A program made the translations under genes and the position numbers. Under the pieces are notes generated by a model. That model did not search any database, was not told where the DNA came from, and saw only the letters and a list, made by a program, of their open reading frames with translations. Below are positions 16,465-23,810 of a stretch of 34,795 nt of DNA, piece by piece. The stretch's first letter is position 1; each line of letters begins with the position of its first letter. Where the stretch lies: NCBI RefSeq assembly GCF_019351435.1, contig NZ_JAHWYN010000027.1, forward strand, positions 1-34,795, read 5' to 3'. This stretch comes from Flavobacterium taihuense (GTDB lineage: Bacteria > Bacteroidota > Bacteroidia > Flavobacteriales > Flavobacteriaceae).

Positions 16465-17112
16465 ATGAAACATATTTCAAAAGAAACCATTTCACAAATG
16501 GACAAGATTGAAAAATTAAATTTAATTAATTCATGTACCGGTTTTAAGTCTGCCAATTTAATAGCTACAAAATCAATCGAAGGTAATACTAATGTCGCCA
16601 TTTTCAGTAGTGTCACCCATCTGGGAAGTAGCCCATCATTAATAGGTTTTATAGTTCGTCCAACGACAGTTCCCAGAGATACTTATAAAAACATCATGGA
16701 AACCGGTTATTTCACCGTAAACCACATTACAGTTGACATGATTGCTGATGCACATCACACCTCCGCTAATTATGATTCTGGAATTTCTGAGTTTGACAAA
16801 ACCAATTTGGAAGAAGAATACAAAGAAGGGTTTAATATTCCTTTCGTAAAAGGAAGTCCAGTTCAACTTTATTGCAAGTTTGTGAACGAATATATTATTA
16901 AAGAAAATGACACTATCCATATCATAGCTTCTATCGAGCATATTTTTTTCGACGAGGCTTTGGAGCATAAAGACGGCTGGCTACAACTGGACAAAGGAAA
17001 TATAGTTGCCTTGAATGGAGTAGACGGATATTTTTTGCCCAAACTAATTGATCGCTTTCAACCTGCAAAACAAAATATATCTACAAAATCATTTAAAAGA
17101 GATAAGGAATAA
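16465..17112 (+). CDS. Flavin reductase family protein
   Basis: A 215-residue FMN-binding split-barrel protein of the flavin reductase-like family. The segment NLIATKSIEGNTNVAIFSSVTHLGSSPSLIGFIVRP holds the usual FMN-contact strands, followed by TYKNIMETGYFTVNH, a strong family signature. The middle part (residues 95-110, ADAHHTSANYDSGISEFDK) and the closing NGVDGYFLPKLIDRF also fit. Such proteins reduce flavin with NAD(P)H or act as flavin-dependent oxidoreductases; no partner monooxygenase is adjacent. It shares a bidirectional terminator with the convergent kynureninase gene. Confidence 0.88.
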   Translation: MKHISKETISQMDKIEKLNLINSCTGFKSANLIATKSIEGNTNVAIFSSVTHLGSSPSLIGFIVRPTTVPRDTYKNIMETGYFTVNHITVDMIADAHHTSANYDSGISEFDKTNLEEEYKEGFNIPFVKGSPVQLYCKFVNEYIIKENDTIHIIASIEHIFFDEALEHKDGWLQLDKGNIVALNGVDGYFLPKLIDRFQPAKQNISTKSFKRDKE

Positions 17113-17126
17113 AAAACGGTATGATT

Positions 17127-17164
17127 AAAAAAAGGGAATAGTAATACAACTATTCCCTTTTTTT
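17127..17164. terminator. Bidirectional intrinsic terminator
   Basis: A perfect 16-bp stem (17127-17142 and 17149-17164) with a 6-base loop has AAAGGGAATAGT at its core and A/T-runs at both ends. It lies between the convergent flavin reductase and kynureninase stops and can end both transcripts. Confidence 0.92.
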
Positions 17165-18450
17165 CATTTTCCTAAAATTCCGGTTTTTAAAATCTGCCCG
17201 AAGTGATACATATCCTCATATGACGTATATAAAGGAACCGGTGCTAGACGAATTACATTGGGTTCACGCCAATCCGTAATTACACCATTTTTCATTAAAT
17301 AATCAAACAAACTGCGTCCTTCCCCATGAAGAAAAACGGATAATTGACAAGCTCTTTCCAATGGGTTTTCAGGAGTGATAATTTCAAAAGATCCGTGTAC
17401 TTCTTTGCTTATTTCATTCAGAATAAATTCTAAATAAGAAGTGATTTTATCTCTTTTTAAAATTAATTGATCCATTCCAATTTCGTCAAACATTTCAACG
17501 GAAGCCAAGTAAGGTGCCAATGACAAAATTGGTAAATTGCTTATCTGCCAACCTCCTGCTCCGTGAACCGGATCAAAAACGGGTTCCATCTTGAAACGAC
17601 GTTCTTTGTTGTGTCCCCACCAGCCCGCGAATCGAGGCAATTCTTTATTGTTGTGGTGTTTTTCATGAACAAAACAACCTGAAGCATTCCCTGGCCCAGA
17701 ATTCATGTATTTATAACTGCACCAAGCCGCAAAATCGACATTCCAATCGTGCAATTCCAATTTAATATTTCCGGCAGCATGGGCCAAATCCCAACCTACA
17801 TAAGCACCTTGCTTGTGTCCAGCTTCGGTGATGGTTTTCATGTCAAAAACTTGGCCTGTGTAATAATTGACTCCTCCTATTAAAACCAAAGCTAACTCCT
17901 CTCCTACTTCTTCAATTTTTGCTAAAACATCTTCCAGTCGGATGTTGTGTTCTCCTTCACGGCGTTTGATTTCCACAATAACGTCTTCGGGTTTATAACC
18001 GTGAAAATGCACTTGACTTTGAAACATATATTGATCGGAGGGGAAAGCTTTTTCTTCGCAAATGATTTTGCAACGTTTTGCAGTTGGTTTATAAAATGAA
18101 ACCATTAACAAATGAAGATTCACTGTTAGCGTATTCATTACGGTGATTTCTGAAGGCAAAGCACCTACCAATTTACTTAATGGATTGGCAAAACGTTCCT
18201 GATAGTCCCACCAAGGTTTTTCAGCATAAAAATGACCTTCGACAGCAAGGTTTGCCCAATCGTTCATTACCTCATCAACATATTTTTTGGTTCTTTTTGG
18301 CTGTAATCCCAAAGAGTTTCCCGTAAAATAAATTACCTTTTTGTCATTGACTTTTGGGAAAATAAATTCATCCTGATATTTATGCAGATGATCTTGCTCA
18401 TCGAGTTGCTGAGCAAATTCTAATGTATTTTTGAAATCCATTTTTTCCAT
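17164..18450 (-). CDS. kynU: Kynureninase
   Basis: A PLP enzyme cleaving kynurenine or 3-hydroxykynurenine to anthranilate or 3-hydroxyanthranilate plus alanine, in tryptophan breakdown and the eukaryote-type NAD route. The protein has 428 residues, normal for the family. The Schiff-base lysine is K247 in AAWCSYKYMNSGPG. Other signatures are YFTGNSLGLQPK near the N-terminus, WDLAHAAGN at 220-228 with the PLP-binding Asp, and GGWQISNLPI. The start is either of two nearby Met codons (18450 or 18441). No other kynurenine pathway genes are in the window. Upstream are the hairpin element and queA; no consensus promoter was found close to the start. Confidence 0.95.
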   Translation of the reverse strand: MEKMDFKNTLEFAQQLDEQDHLHKYQDEFIFPKVNDKKVIYFTGNSLGLQPKRTKKYVDEVMNDWANLAVEGHFYAEKPWWDYQERFANPLSKLVGALPSEITVMNTLTVNLHLLMVSFYKPTAKRCKIICEEKAFPSDQYMFQSQVHFHGYKPEDVIVEIKRREGEHNIRLEDVLAKIEEVGEELALVLIGGVNYYTGQVFDMKTITEAGHKQGAYVGWDLAHAAGNIKLELHDWNVDFAAWCSYKYMNSGPGNASGCFVHEKHHNNKELPRFAGWWGHNKERRFKMEPVFDPVHGAGGWQISNLPILSLAPYLASVEMFDEIGMDQLILKRDKITSYLEFILNEISKEVHGSFEIITPENPLERACQLSVFLHGEGRSLFDYLMKNGVITDWREPNVIRLAPVPLYTSYEDMYHFGQILKTGILGK

Positions 18451-18600
18451 GTTTTAAAGCCGTAAAAATAGAAAAAGAAAAGAGAATAGAATAGAGAAAA
18501 AAGACAATAGATGTCATAAAAAAGATAATTTAATAATAATTAAATCTACATGAGCCTATATTTTACATTTAAAGCAATAAGATTCTTATGAAAAGAAATT

Positions 18601-18742
18601 GCGTTAGGGATAGTAATGGAAAGTTTTTACCCAAAACCATTTAGCAATACAGCAACGAGGAAGCGACCAAAGGAAGCTCCCGCAGTGCTAGTATTACTTT
18701 GGTTTTGGGTAAAAACTTGTAATGGATAGCCCGCAATACGCT
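18601..18742. repeat. Intergenic hairpin repeat element, copy 2 (long form)
   Basis: A perfect 19-bp inverted repeat (18621-18639 and 18700-18718, built on TTTTTACCCAAAACCA) encloses a 60-base insert. The insert is itself partly self-complementary: AGCAATAC near 18643 against GTATTACT near 18691. The outer flanks GGGATAGTAATGGAAA and GTAATGGATAGC match those of copy 1 (762-836), while the stem is unrelated. The outermost GCGT/ACGC also pair. It lies between queA and kynU, beyond the queA terminator. Confidence 0.75.
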
Positions 18743-18753
18743 CAGATAAAAAA

Positions 18754-18781
18754 GAATTTAGATTGCAGAATTTAGATTTCT
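18754..18781. repeat. Heptad-periodic tract H6
   Basis: Four 7-base units: GAATTTA occurs at 18754 and 18768, separated by GATTGCA and followed by GATTTCT. It lies between the hairpin element and the queA terminator. Together with 18451-18600, where I see no gene or strong signal, this accounts for the 415-base gap between kynU and queA. Confidence 0.55.
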
Positions 18782-18814
18782 GTACTGTGCGTTCGCTTCA
18801 CTCAATTTAGGGGT

Positions 18815-18842
18815 AAAAAAAATCTCGCCATTGCTGACGAGA
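18815..18842 (-). terminator. Intrinsic terminator of queA
   Basis: On the minus strand a TCTCG/CGAGA stem (18838-18842 and 18823-18827) is followed by a run of eight T. It lies 23 bases past the queA stop codon. The stem is short (5 bp) but G+C-rich. Confidence 0.75.
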
Positions 18843-18865
18843 CTTGTATTTAGTTTTGAATGTGA

Positions 18866-19915
18866 TTAGATAATCAACATTGCATCTCCGTAAGAGTAGA
18901 ATTTATATTGTTCTTTAATCGCTTCTTCATATGCTCTTTTCATTAAATCATGTCCACAAAAAGCAGAAACCATCATTAACAAAGTTGATTTTGGCGTGTG
19001 AAAATTAGTAATCATACATGTTGGAATACTAAAATCGTGAGGAGGAAAAACAAATTTGTTTGTCCAACCATCGTAAGGATTTAATGTGTTTTGTGAAGAA
19101 ACTGAACTTTCTACGGCACGCATAGAAGTGGTTCCTACGGTACAAATTCTTTTTTTATTAGCTTTTGCATTATTTACAATATCACAAGCTTCTTGAGTGA
19201 TTTTTAATTCCTCAGAATCCATTTTGTGTTTAGATAAATCCTCAACCTCAACTGGATTAAAAGTTCCTAAACCAACGTGAAGTGTTACTTCTGCAAATTT
19301 AATTCCTTTGATTTCCAATCTTTTCAACAAATGTTTTGAGAAGTGTAAACCGGCAGTTGGTGCTGCAACTGCTCCTTCTTCTTTTGCATAAATTGTTTGG
19401 TAACGCTCTGCATCTTCTGGAGTTACATCACGACTAATGTATTTTGGAATAGGAGTTTCTCCTAGTTCGGTCAATTTATTTCTGAATTCTTCATACGAAC
19501 CATCGTAAAGAAAACGCAAAGTTCTACCACGAGAAGTAGTGTTATCAATCACCTCCGCCACTAAGGAATCATCGTCTCCGAAGTATAATTTATTTCCAAT
19601 TCTGATTTTACGGGCTGGATCTACTAAAACGTCCCAAAGTCTTTGTTCTGCGTTTAGTTCTCTAAGCAAAAACACTTCAATTCTTGCTCCAGTTTTTTCT
19701 TTATTTCCGTACAAACGGGCTGGAAAAACTTTGGTATTATTCAATATTAAAACATCACCATCATCAAAATAATCGATAACGTCTTTAAACATTTTATGTT
19801 CTATCGTTTGTTTCTTGCGGTCAATAACCATCAAACGAGACTCATCTCTATTTTCGGCTGGATATTCTGCAAGAAGTTCTTTTGGTAAATTGAATTGAAA
19901 GTGAGATAATTTCAT
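18866..19915 (-). CDS. queA: S-adenosylmethionine:tRNA ribosyltransferase-isomerase QueA
   Basis: This enzyme transfers and rearranges the ribosyl of SAM onto preQ1 in tRNA, making epoxyqueuosine. The protein has 349 residues, the normal size. Family signatures include FNLPKELLAEYPAENRDESRL at the N-terminus, VLILNNTKVFPARLYG, GAVAAPTAGLHFS, VTLHVGLGTF and the C-terminal MITNFHTPKSTLLMMVSAF. It has its own near-consensus promoter (19988-20019), a leader with heptad repeats and a terminator, so it is monocistronic. With queE it shows that the strain modifies tRNA with queuosine. No preQ1 riboswitch is evident in the roughly 65-base leader. Confidence 0.96.
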   Translation of the reverse strand: MKLSHFQFNLPKELLAEYPAENRDESRLMVIDRKKQTIEHKMFKDVIDYFDDGDVLILNNTKVFPARLYGNKEKTGARIEVFLLRELNAEQRLWDVLVDPARKIRIGNKLYFGDDDSLVAEVIDNTTSRGRTLRFLYDGSYEEFRNKLTELGETPIPKYISRDVTPEDAERYQTIYAKEEGAVAAPTAGLHFSKHLLKRLEIKGIKFAEVTLHVGLGTFNPVEVEDLSKHKMDSEELKITQEACDIVNNAKANKKRICTVGTTSMRAVESSVSSQNTLNPYDGWTNKFVFPPHDFSIPTCMITNFHTPKSTLLMMVSAFCGHDLMKRAYEEAIKEQYKFYSYGDAMLII

Positions 19916-19924
19916 TTGCTTTTT

Positions 19925-19960
19925 GTTTAAAAGTTTAAAGTTTCAAGTTTCAAGTTATTT
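19925..19960 (-). repeat. Heptad-periodic tract H2 in the queA leader
   Basis: On the minus strand, TTGAAAC occurs twice (19953-19947 and 19946-19940), followed by TTTAAAC (19939-19933), in strict 7-base register. A further TTTAAAC at 19931-19925 is shifted by one base. These are the same heptads as in tract H1, and again point toward the downstream start codon (queA ATG at 19915). Confidence 0.65.
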
Positions 19961-19987
19961 AAACTGAACTTAAAAATCTTTCGAGTG

Positions 19988-20019
19988 CAAATATACGACT
20001 GTGAGATAGGCGTTGTCAA
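19988..20019 (-). promoter_or_regulatory. queA promoter
   Basis: On the minus strand TATATTTG (19995 to 19988) follows a TTG (20019 to 20017) with a 21-base spacer, close to the Bacteroidota consensus. The expected start near 19981 gives a leader of about 65 bases. Confidence 0.65.
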
Positions 20020-20089
20020 GTGTTTAAGGGTTTATTTTTCCTTACTCGTTCCTATCTACCAATATAATTGCGAAAAACACAACAATTAC

Positions 20090-21325
20090 CTATGTAAATG
20101 ACCATTTTTGAATCATTAAAAAATTTAATTTTTTTAAATCATCCCAAAAATCAGGATATGATTTTGATACTACATCTGCATTATTAATAACAATTGGCAC
20201 TTTTAATGCTAATGGTGCAAAAGCCATTGCCATTCTATGGTCATTATATGTATCGATTCTCACCTCTTGATTAATGTTCTTTGTTGCTATCAATGTCAAA
20301 CTATCATTGGTTACTGAGATATTAGCTCCCAATTTTGTCAACTCAATGCGAAGTGCTTCCAATCTATCCGTTTCTTTGATTTTTAAAGTATGTAAACCGG
20401 TAAGATGACAGCCAATTCCTAGTCCTAAGCAGGTAACGACAATTGTTTGTGCAATATCTGGAGTATTATTTAATTCTAAATTTAAGTCTTTGTATTCGAA
20501 ATCCCTTTGCTTTGTCAAAGTCAATTTGTTTCCTTCGAAATGTGAAGTTACCCCCATTTCTTTGTATATCTCAACCAATGCCGAATCTCCCTGTAAACTA
20601 GTTTCTTTATAACTCGTCAAGGAAATACAGGCGGTTTTTGCCAAGGCAACTAAGCTAAAAAAGTAAGACGCCGAACTCCAATCGGATTCTACTGTCATTA
20701 CTTTGGTTTCTACTTCTTTCTTTGGATAAACTGTAATTACATTCTCGACAAAACTGGTTTGAATGTTTAAATCATTCAGCAATGCCAAAGTCATTTTGAT
20801 ATATGGAACAGAAGTTATTTCGCCAACCAAAGTCAATTCAATTCCGTTCTCTAATTTTGGAGCTACCAAAAGCAATGCCGATATGTACTGACTGCTCACA
20901 TTAGCAGGAATACTCACTTTATGGGCGGTAATTTTTTGCCCTTTGATTCGAATAGGCGGATAACCTTCTTCTTTTTCATAAGTGATTTGAGCTCCCAATT
21001 GTTGTAAAGCCTCAACCAAAACTTTAATCGGGCGCTCTGTCATTCTTTGAGATCCAGTCAACACAACTTCACGTCCTTCGTTTACCGCAAAATATGCAGT
21101 TAGAAAGCGCATTGCTGTTCCAGCATGATGAATATCTACAATTTCCTCATTACCAATCAACGCTTTTTGCATTACTTCACTATCATCAGAATTTGAAGTA
21201 TTGGCCAAAGAAATGTTTGGATACAATGCTTGAAGTAACAATAGTCGATTGGTTTCGCTTTTGGAACCTGTAATAGCAATTTGTTCTTGTAAATCGTGTT
21301 GTGAAGTTTGTAACAGTAAATTCAT
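20090..21325 (-). CDS. aroA: 3-phosphoshikimate 1-carboxyvinyltransferase (EPSP synthase)
   Basis: Sixth step of the shikimate pathway: shikimate-3-phosphate plus PEP gives EPSP. The protein has 411 residues, slightly shorter than E. coli AroA. Signatures are GSKSETNRLLLLQAL (substrate Lys and Arg), HAGTAMRFLTAYF, QRMTERPIKVLVEALQQLG, SSQYISALLL, LNNTPDIAQT with the catalytic Asp, KETDRLEALRIEL and YNDHRMAMAFAPLAL. The residue aligning with E. coli P101 (AGTAMRPL) is Phe here, so herbicide sensitivity cannot be assumed from the family. It has a textbook promoter at 21354-21383. It feeds chorismate to the operon at 27480-31674. Confidence 0.95.
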   Translation of the reverse strand: MNLLLQTSQHDLQEQIAITGSKSETNRLLLLQALYPNISLANTSNSDDSEVMQKALIGNEEIVDIHHAGTAMRFLTAYFAVNEGREVVLTGSQRMTERPIKVLVEALQQLGAQITYEKEEGYPPIRIKGQKITAHKVSIPANVSSQYISALLLVAPKLENGIELTLVGEITSVPYIKMTLALLNDLNIQTSFVENVITVYPKKEVETKVMTVESDWSSASYFFSLVALAKTACISLTSYKETSLQGDSALVEIYKEMGVTSHFEGNKLTLTKQRDFEYKDLNLELNNTPDIAQTIVVTCLGLGIGCHLTGLHTLKIKETDRLEALRIELTKLGANISVTNDSLTLIATKNINQEVRIDTYNDHRMAMAFAPLALKVPIVINNADVVSKSYPDFWDDLKKLNFLMIQKWSFT

Positions 21326-21353
21326 TATGGATGAGTTGATAGGTGTGTTTTTG

Positions 21354-21383
21354 CAAATTTATTTTAAAAAAAGGATGTACCAA
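21354..21383 (-). promoter_or_regulatory. aroA promoter
   Basis: On the minus strand TAAATTTG (21361 to 21354) follows a TTG (21383 to 21381) with a 19-base spacer, an exact Bacteroidota consensus. The ATG at 21325 is about 20 bases beyond the expected start, leaving no room for a leader peptide. Confidence 0.75.
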
Positions 21384-21405
21384 AACTTTCCTCTGACTTA
21401 TAACA

Positions 21406-21732
21406 TTATTTTAGTTTATCGTTGTTTTTGTGACGGTCTTTGTCCCGAATTGATTTTAAATCCATCTTCTTGTCAAAAGCGGCTTGCAGATCGATTCCTG
21501 TTTGATTCGCCAAACACAATACTACAAAAACTACATCGGCCAATTCTTCTCCAAGGTCTTTGTTTTTATCGCTCTCTTTTTCGGATTGTTCTCCGTAACG
21601 GCGGGCAATGATGCGGGCTACTTCGCCTACTTCTTCAGTAAGTTGAGCCATATTGGTCAATTCGTTAAAGTAGCGAACTCCGTGTTCTTTGATCCAAGTA
21701 TCTACGTCTTGTTGGGCATTTTTTAGGTTCAT
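21406..21732 (-). CDS. MazG-like nucleotide pyrophosphohydrolase
   Basis: A 108-residue all-alpha NTP pyrophosphohydrolase of the MazG/dUTPase superfamily. The metal-binding motif is intact: EEVGE (residues 32-36) and, about 27 residues later, EELAD (63-67), the ExxE and ExxD pairs that bind Mg. The flanking NMAQLTEEVGEVARIIARRYGE is highly typical. It probably hydrolyses non-canonical or excess nucleotides, but the substrate is unknown. It lies upstream of aroA with an 80-base gap holding the aroA promoter, and 43 bases downstream of the second DUF3857 gene. Confidence 0.88.
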   Translation of the reverse strand: MNLKNAQQDVDTWIKEHGVRYFNELTNMAQLTEEVGEVARIIARRYGEQSEKESDKNKDLGEELADVVFVVLCLANQTGIDLQAAFDKKMDLKSIRDKDRHKNNDKLK

Positions 21733-21775
21733 GTTATATTTTTTATTTATTATTTAGCCTTATCATTATTATTCT

Positions 21776-23803
21776 CTACACTTTCTTCAAAACAATTTTT
21801 TCTGTTTCTTTAGCAATCATACCCTGATAATATTCTTTTAGTGTAGTATAATATTCTGGTGAAACGATTGGTGTATTAATTTGATGGCTAATTGATAACT
21901 GTATTTTATTCCCAGAAACATTCGACATGAATCTAAAGCTTCCTAAATTTTCAATCATATCGAGTTGAGTCGATTTTGGCAATGTTTCAACCGCATATCC
22001 CACTGGAATATCAATATTTATAGTGTATTTATCCAAAAATGGAAAACCATAATCTACAGGATATTCTCTGTTGTCTTGCTTGAAAGGATTATGTTCTTCG
22101 GTAAAAAACAGCAATGGATTTATATACATTTTTTCACCTATAAACTCACATAGATTGGTTCCTGTAAAAGAACATGTCTCTATAATTGGTAACTGAACAT
22201 CCTTTTCATTCGTTCTTGAATAGTTTGAAATTTCAATTTTTTCGTTTTCATTTTCCAACTTTTCCAAAAAATCCTCCTCTTTTATGTTTTCTATATCCGA
22301 TCTAAAACGCATGGCTTTATGATCCGTTCTTTGTCTTCTTAATTTACCCGTAATTTTTCCGGTAGGATCAATCGTGTAATTCATCGTTACAATATTATTG
22401 GAAGCTTTCTTTGGCATTAAATCAACTTCTTCTGAGGTTCCGTCTTTTCTAATTAATCTTCCCATCCAGTTTAAATCTCTAAACGGCAAAACATTTGGCA
22501 TTGAAAATTTGCTTGTGGCATCCAATAATATTAGCCCCTGAGGAGTTTCTACTGCAGCAATAACATAGTTAAAAGCGGTCCTGTTTGGAAACAATGCAAT
22601 CCCATTGGAGCGCGTACTTAATAAAACAGGATTTGCCTTTAACCCCGCTGTTCGCAACATAGCGGTGAGCATTAAATTAATTTCGGCAACATTACCCGTT
22701 TTATCTTTATAGGCTTTTTTAACCCCATCATCGCAAGAATAACCATTATATTCATTCCATTTTACGGTTGATTTTACATAATTTAGAATAGTCGAAATAA
22801 TTTCATCTTGAGTCGTTAGCCCCGCAATAACTGCGTTCAAATCATCTTCAAAATAACCTATTTTATTAAGTTCGGATCCAAAATCATCATTGTCATAAAT
22901 TGTTTTTACTACAGCATGCCAATCTGTAGAATAGGGCTTAAGTGGTTCATTAGGATATTTAGTCATCGACAATTCTTGAGTTAAACTTGAAGTATAATTA
23001 TCAATATTATTGACAAATGCCTCCTCTTTCATCGCAGGCATATTTTTTGAAATATATGTTGTTTTGGTTTCTAGATACTCGAATTTATCTTCAGAGTAAT
23101 TACTGCCTCTAGCAATAGCAACTAATGATCTCCCTTCACTTCTCTCCATACTTGTTAGAGTAACCGATTTAGTTGATTTTTCTGTAACTATTTGAGGAGC
23201 AAAAGTTCCTTTCATTTTGCTGTTGTAAATATAATATTCTGGGACATAGGTTTTATATTCCGAATAATCTACAGGAATATTAGTTTGAAAATCAAACTCC
23301 CTAAGCATTCCAATATTATTCGTTCGAATAGTATACTGAAATTCCAATACAGACCCCTCTTTCACATTCGGCAAGGTTATTTTCTTTTTGTTCCAATATC
23401 TATTTACCTTTTCCTCAAATTCCCCTTCACTTTTTAATTTTGTTTTTTCTATTTTTCCTTCCACTAAATTATAAGTTACAGCTTCAGAAAAATGAACACT
23501 TTCTTTTACATAAGAATCCCCCGCAATAAATCGTACTTCTTGATTTGCCCAATCATACCCTTCTTTTTTATAAATTTTAATACGCATAGACATCACAATT
23601 ACCACTTTAAAACCATCTGCATGCGAGTATTCAAATTTAGTTTCTCCTTTTTTAAATAATATTGCGGCAACAGCAGCCGTGTCTTTAGGATGTGTTTTTT
23701 GCTCCAGTTCAGCGATGGAGACTTTTCCTAGTTTAAATTCTTGGGCATTTGCATTAGAACAAAATAGGATTGATAAAAATAAGAAGTTGATTAAATTCTT
23801 CAT
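21776..23803 (-). CDS. DUF3857 protein with a degenerate transglutaminase domain
   Basis: A 675-residue secreted protein with a signal peptide (about 1-20, ending ANA before QEF). An N-terminal DUF3857 domain (about 55-240) is followed by a transglutaminase-like core (about 290-435) and a C-terminal beta-rich part. At the usual catalytic site the GDC motif reads GNV (V372 in KTGNVAEINLML). The position of the catalytic His is Tyr413 (AFNYVIAAV), while the Asp is kept (D428 in LLLDATS). So two of three triad residues are missing and it should not be an active peptidase or transglutaminase. It lies 7 bases downstream of the related gene at 23811-25727, probably cotranscribed. The role is unknown; a periplasmic binding role is possible. 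Confidence 0.85.
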   Translation of the reverse strand: MKNLINFLFLSILFCSNANAQEFKLGKVSIAELEQKTHPKDTAAVAAILFKKGETKFEYSHADGFKVVIVMSMRIKIYKKEGYDWANQEVRFIAGDSYVKESVHFSEAVTYNLVEGKIEKTKLKSEGEFEEKVNRYWNKKKITLPNVKEGSVLEFQYTIRTNNIGMLREFDFQTNIPVDYSEYKTYVPEYYIYNSKMKGTFAPQIVTEKSTKSVTLTSMERSEGRSLVAIARGSNYSEDKFEYLETKTTYISKNMPAMKEEAFVNNIDNYTSSLTQELSMTKYPNEPLKPYSTDWHAVVKTIYDNDDFGSELNKIGYFEDDLNAVIAGLTTQDEIISTILNYVKSTVKWNEYNGYSCDDGVKKAYKDKTGNVAEINLMLTAMLRTAGLKANPVLLSTRSNGIALFPNRTAFNYVIAAVETPQGLILLDATSKFSMPNVLPFRDLNWMGRLIRKDGTSEEVDLMPKKASNNIVTMNYTIDPTGKITGKLRRQRTDHKAMRFRSDIENIKEEDFLEKLENENEKIEISNYSRTNEKDVQLPIIETCSFTGTNLCEFIGEKMYINPLLFFTEEHNPFKQDNREYPVDYGFPFLDKYTINIDIPVGYAVETLPKSTQLDMIENLGSFRFMSNVSGNKIQLSISHQINTPIVSPEYYTTLKEYYQGMIAKETEKIVLKKV

Positions 23804-23810
23804 TTTGTTA

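Noticed and set aside
19916..20016. preQ1 riboswitch upstream of queA or queE
   Set aside because: The queA leader is made of heptad repeats without the preQ1 pseudoknot elements, and the queE leader is only about ten bases long.
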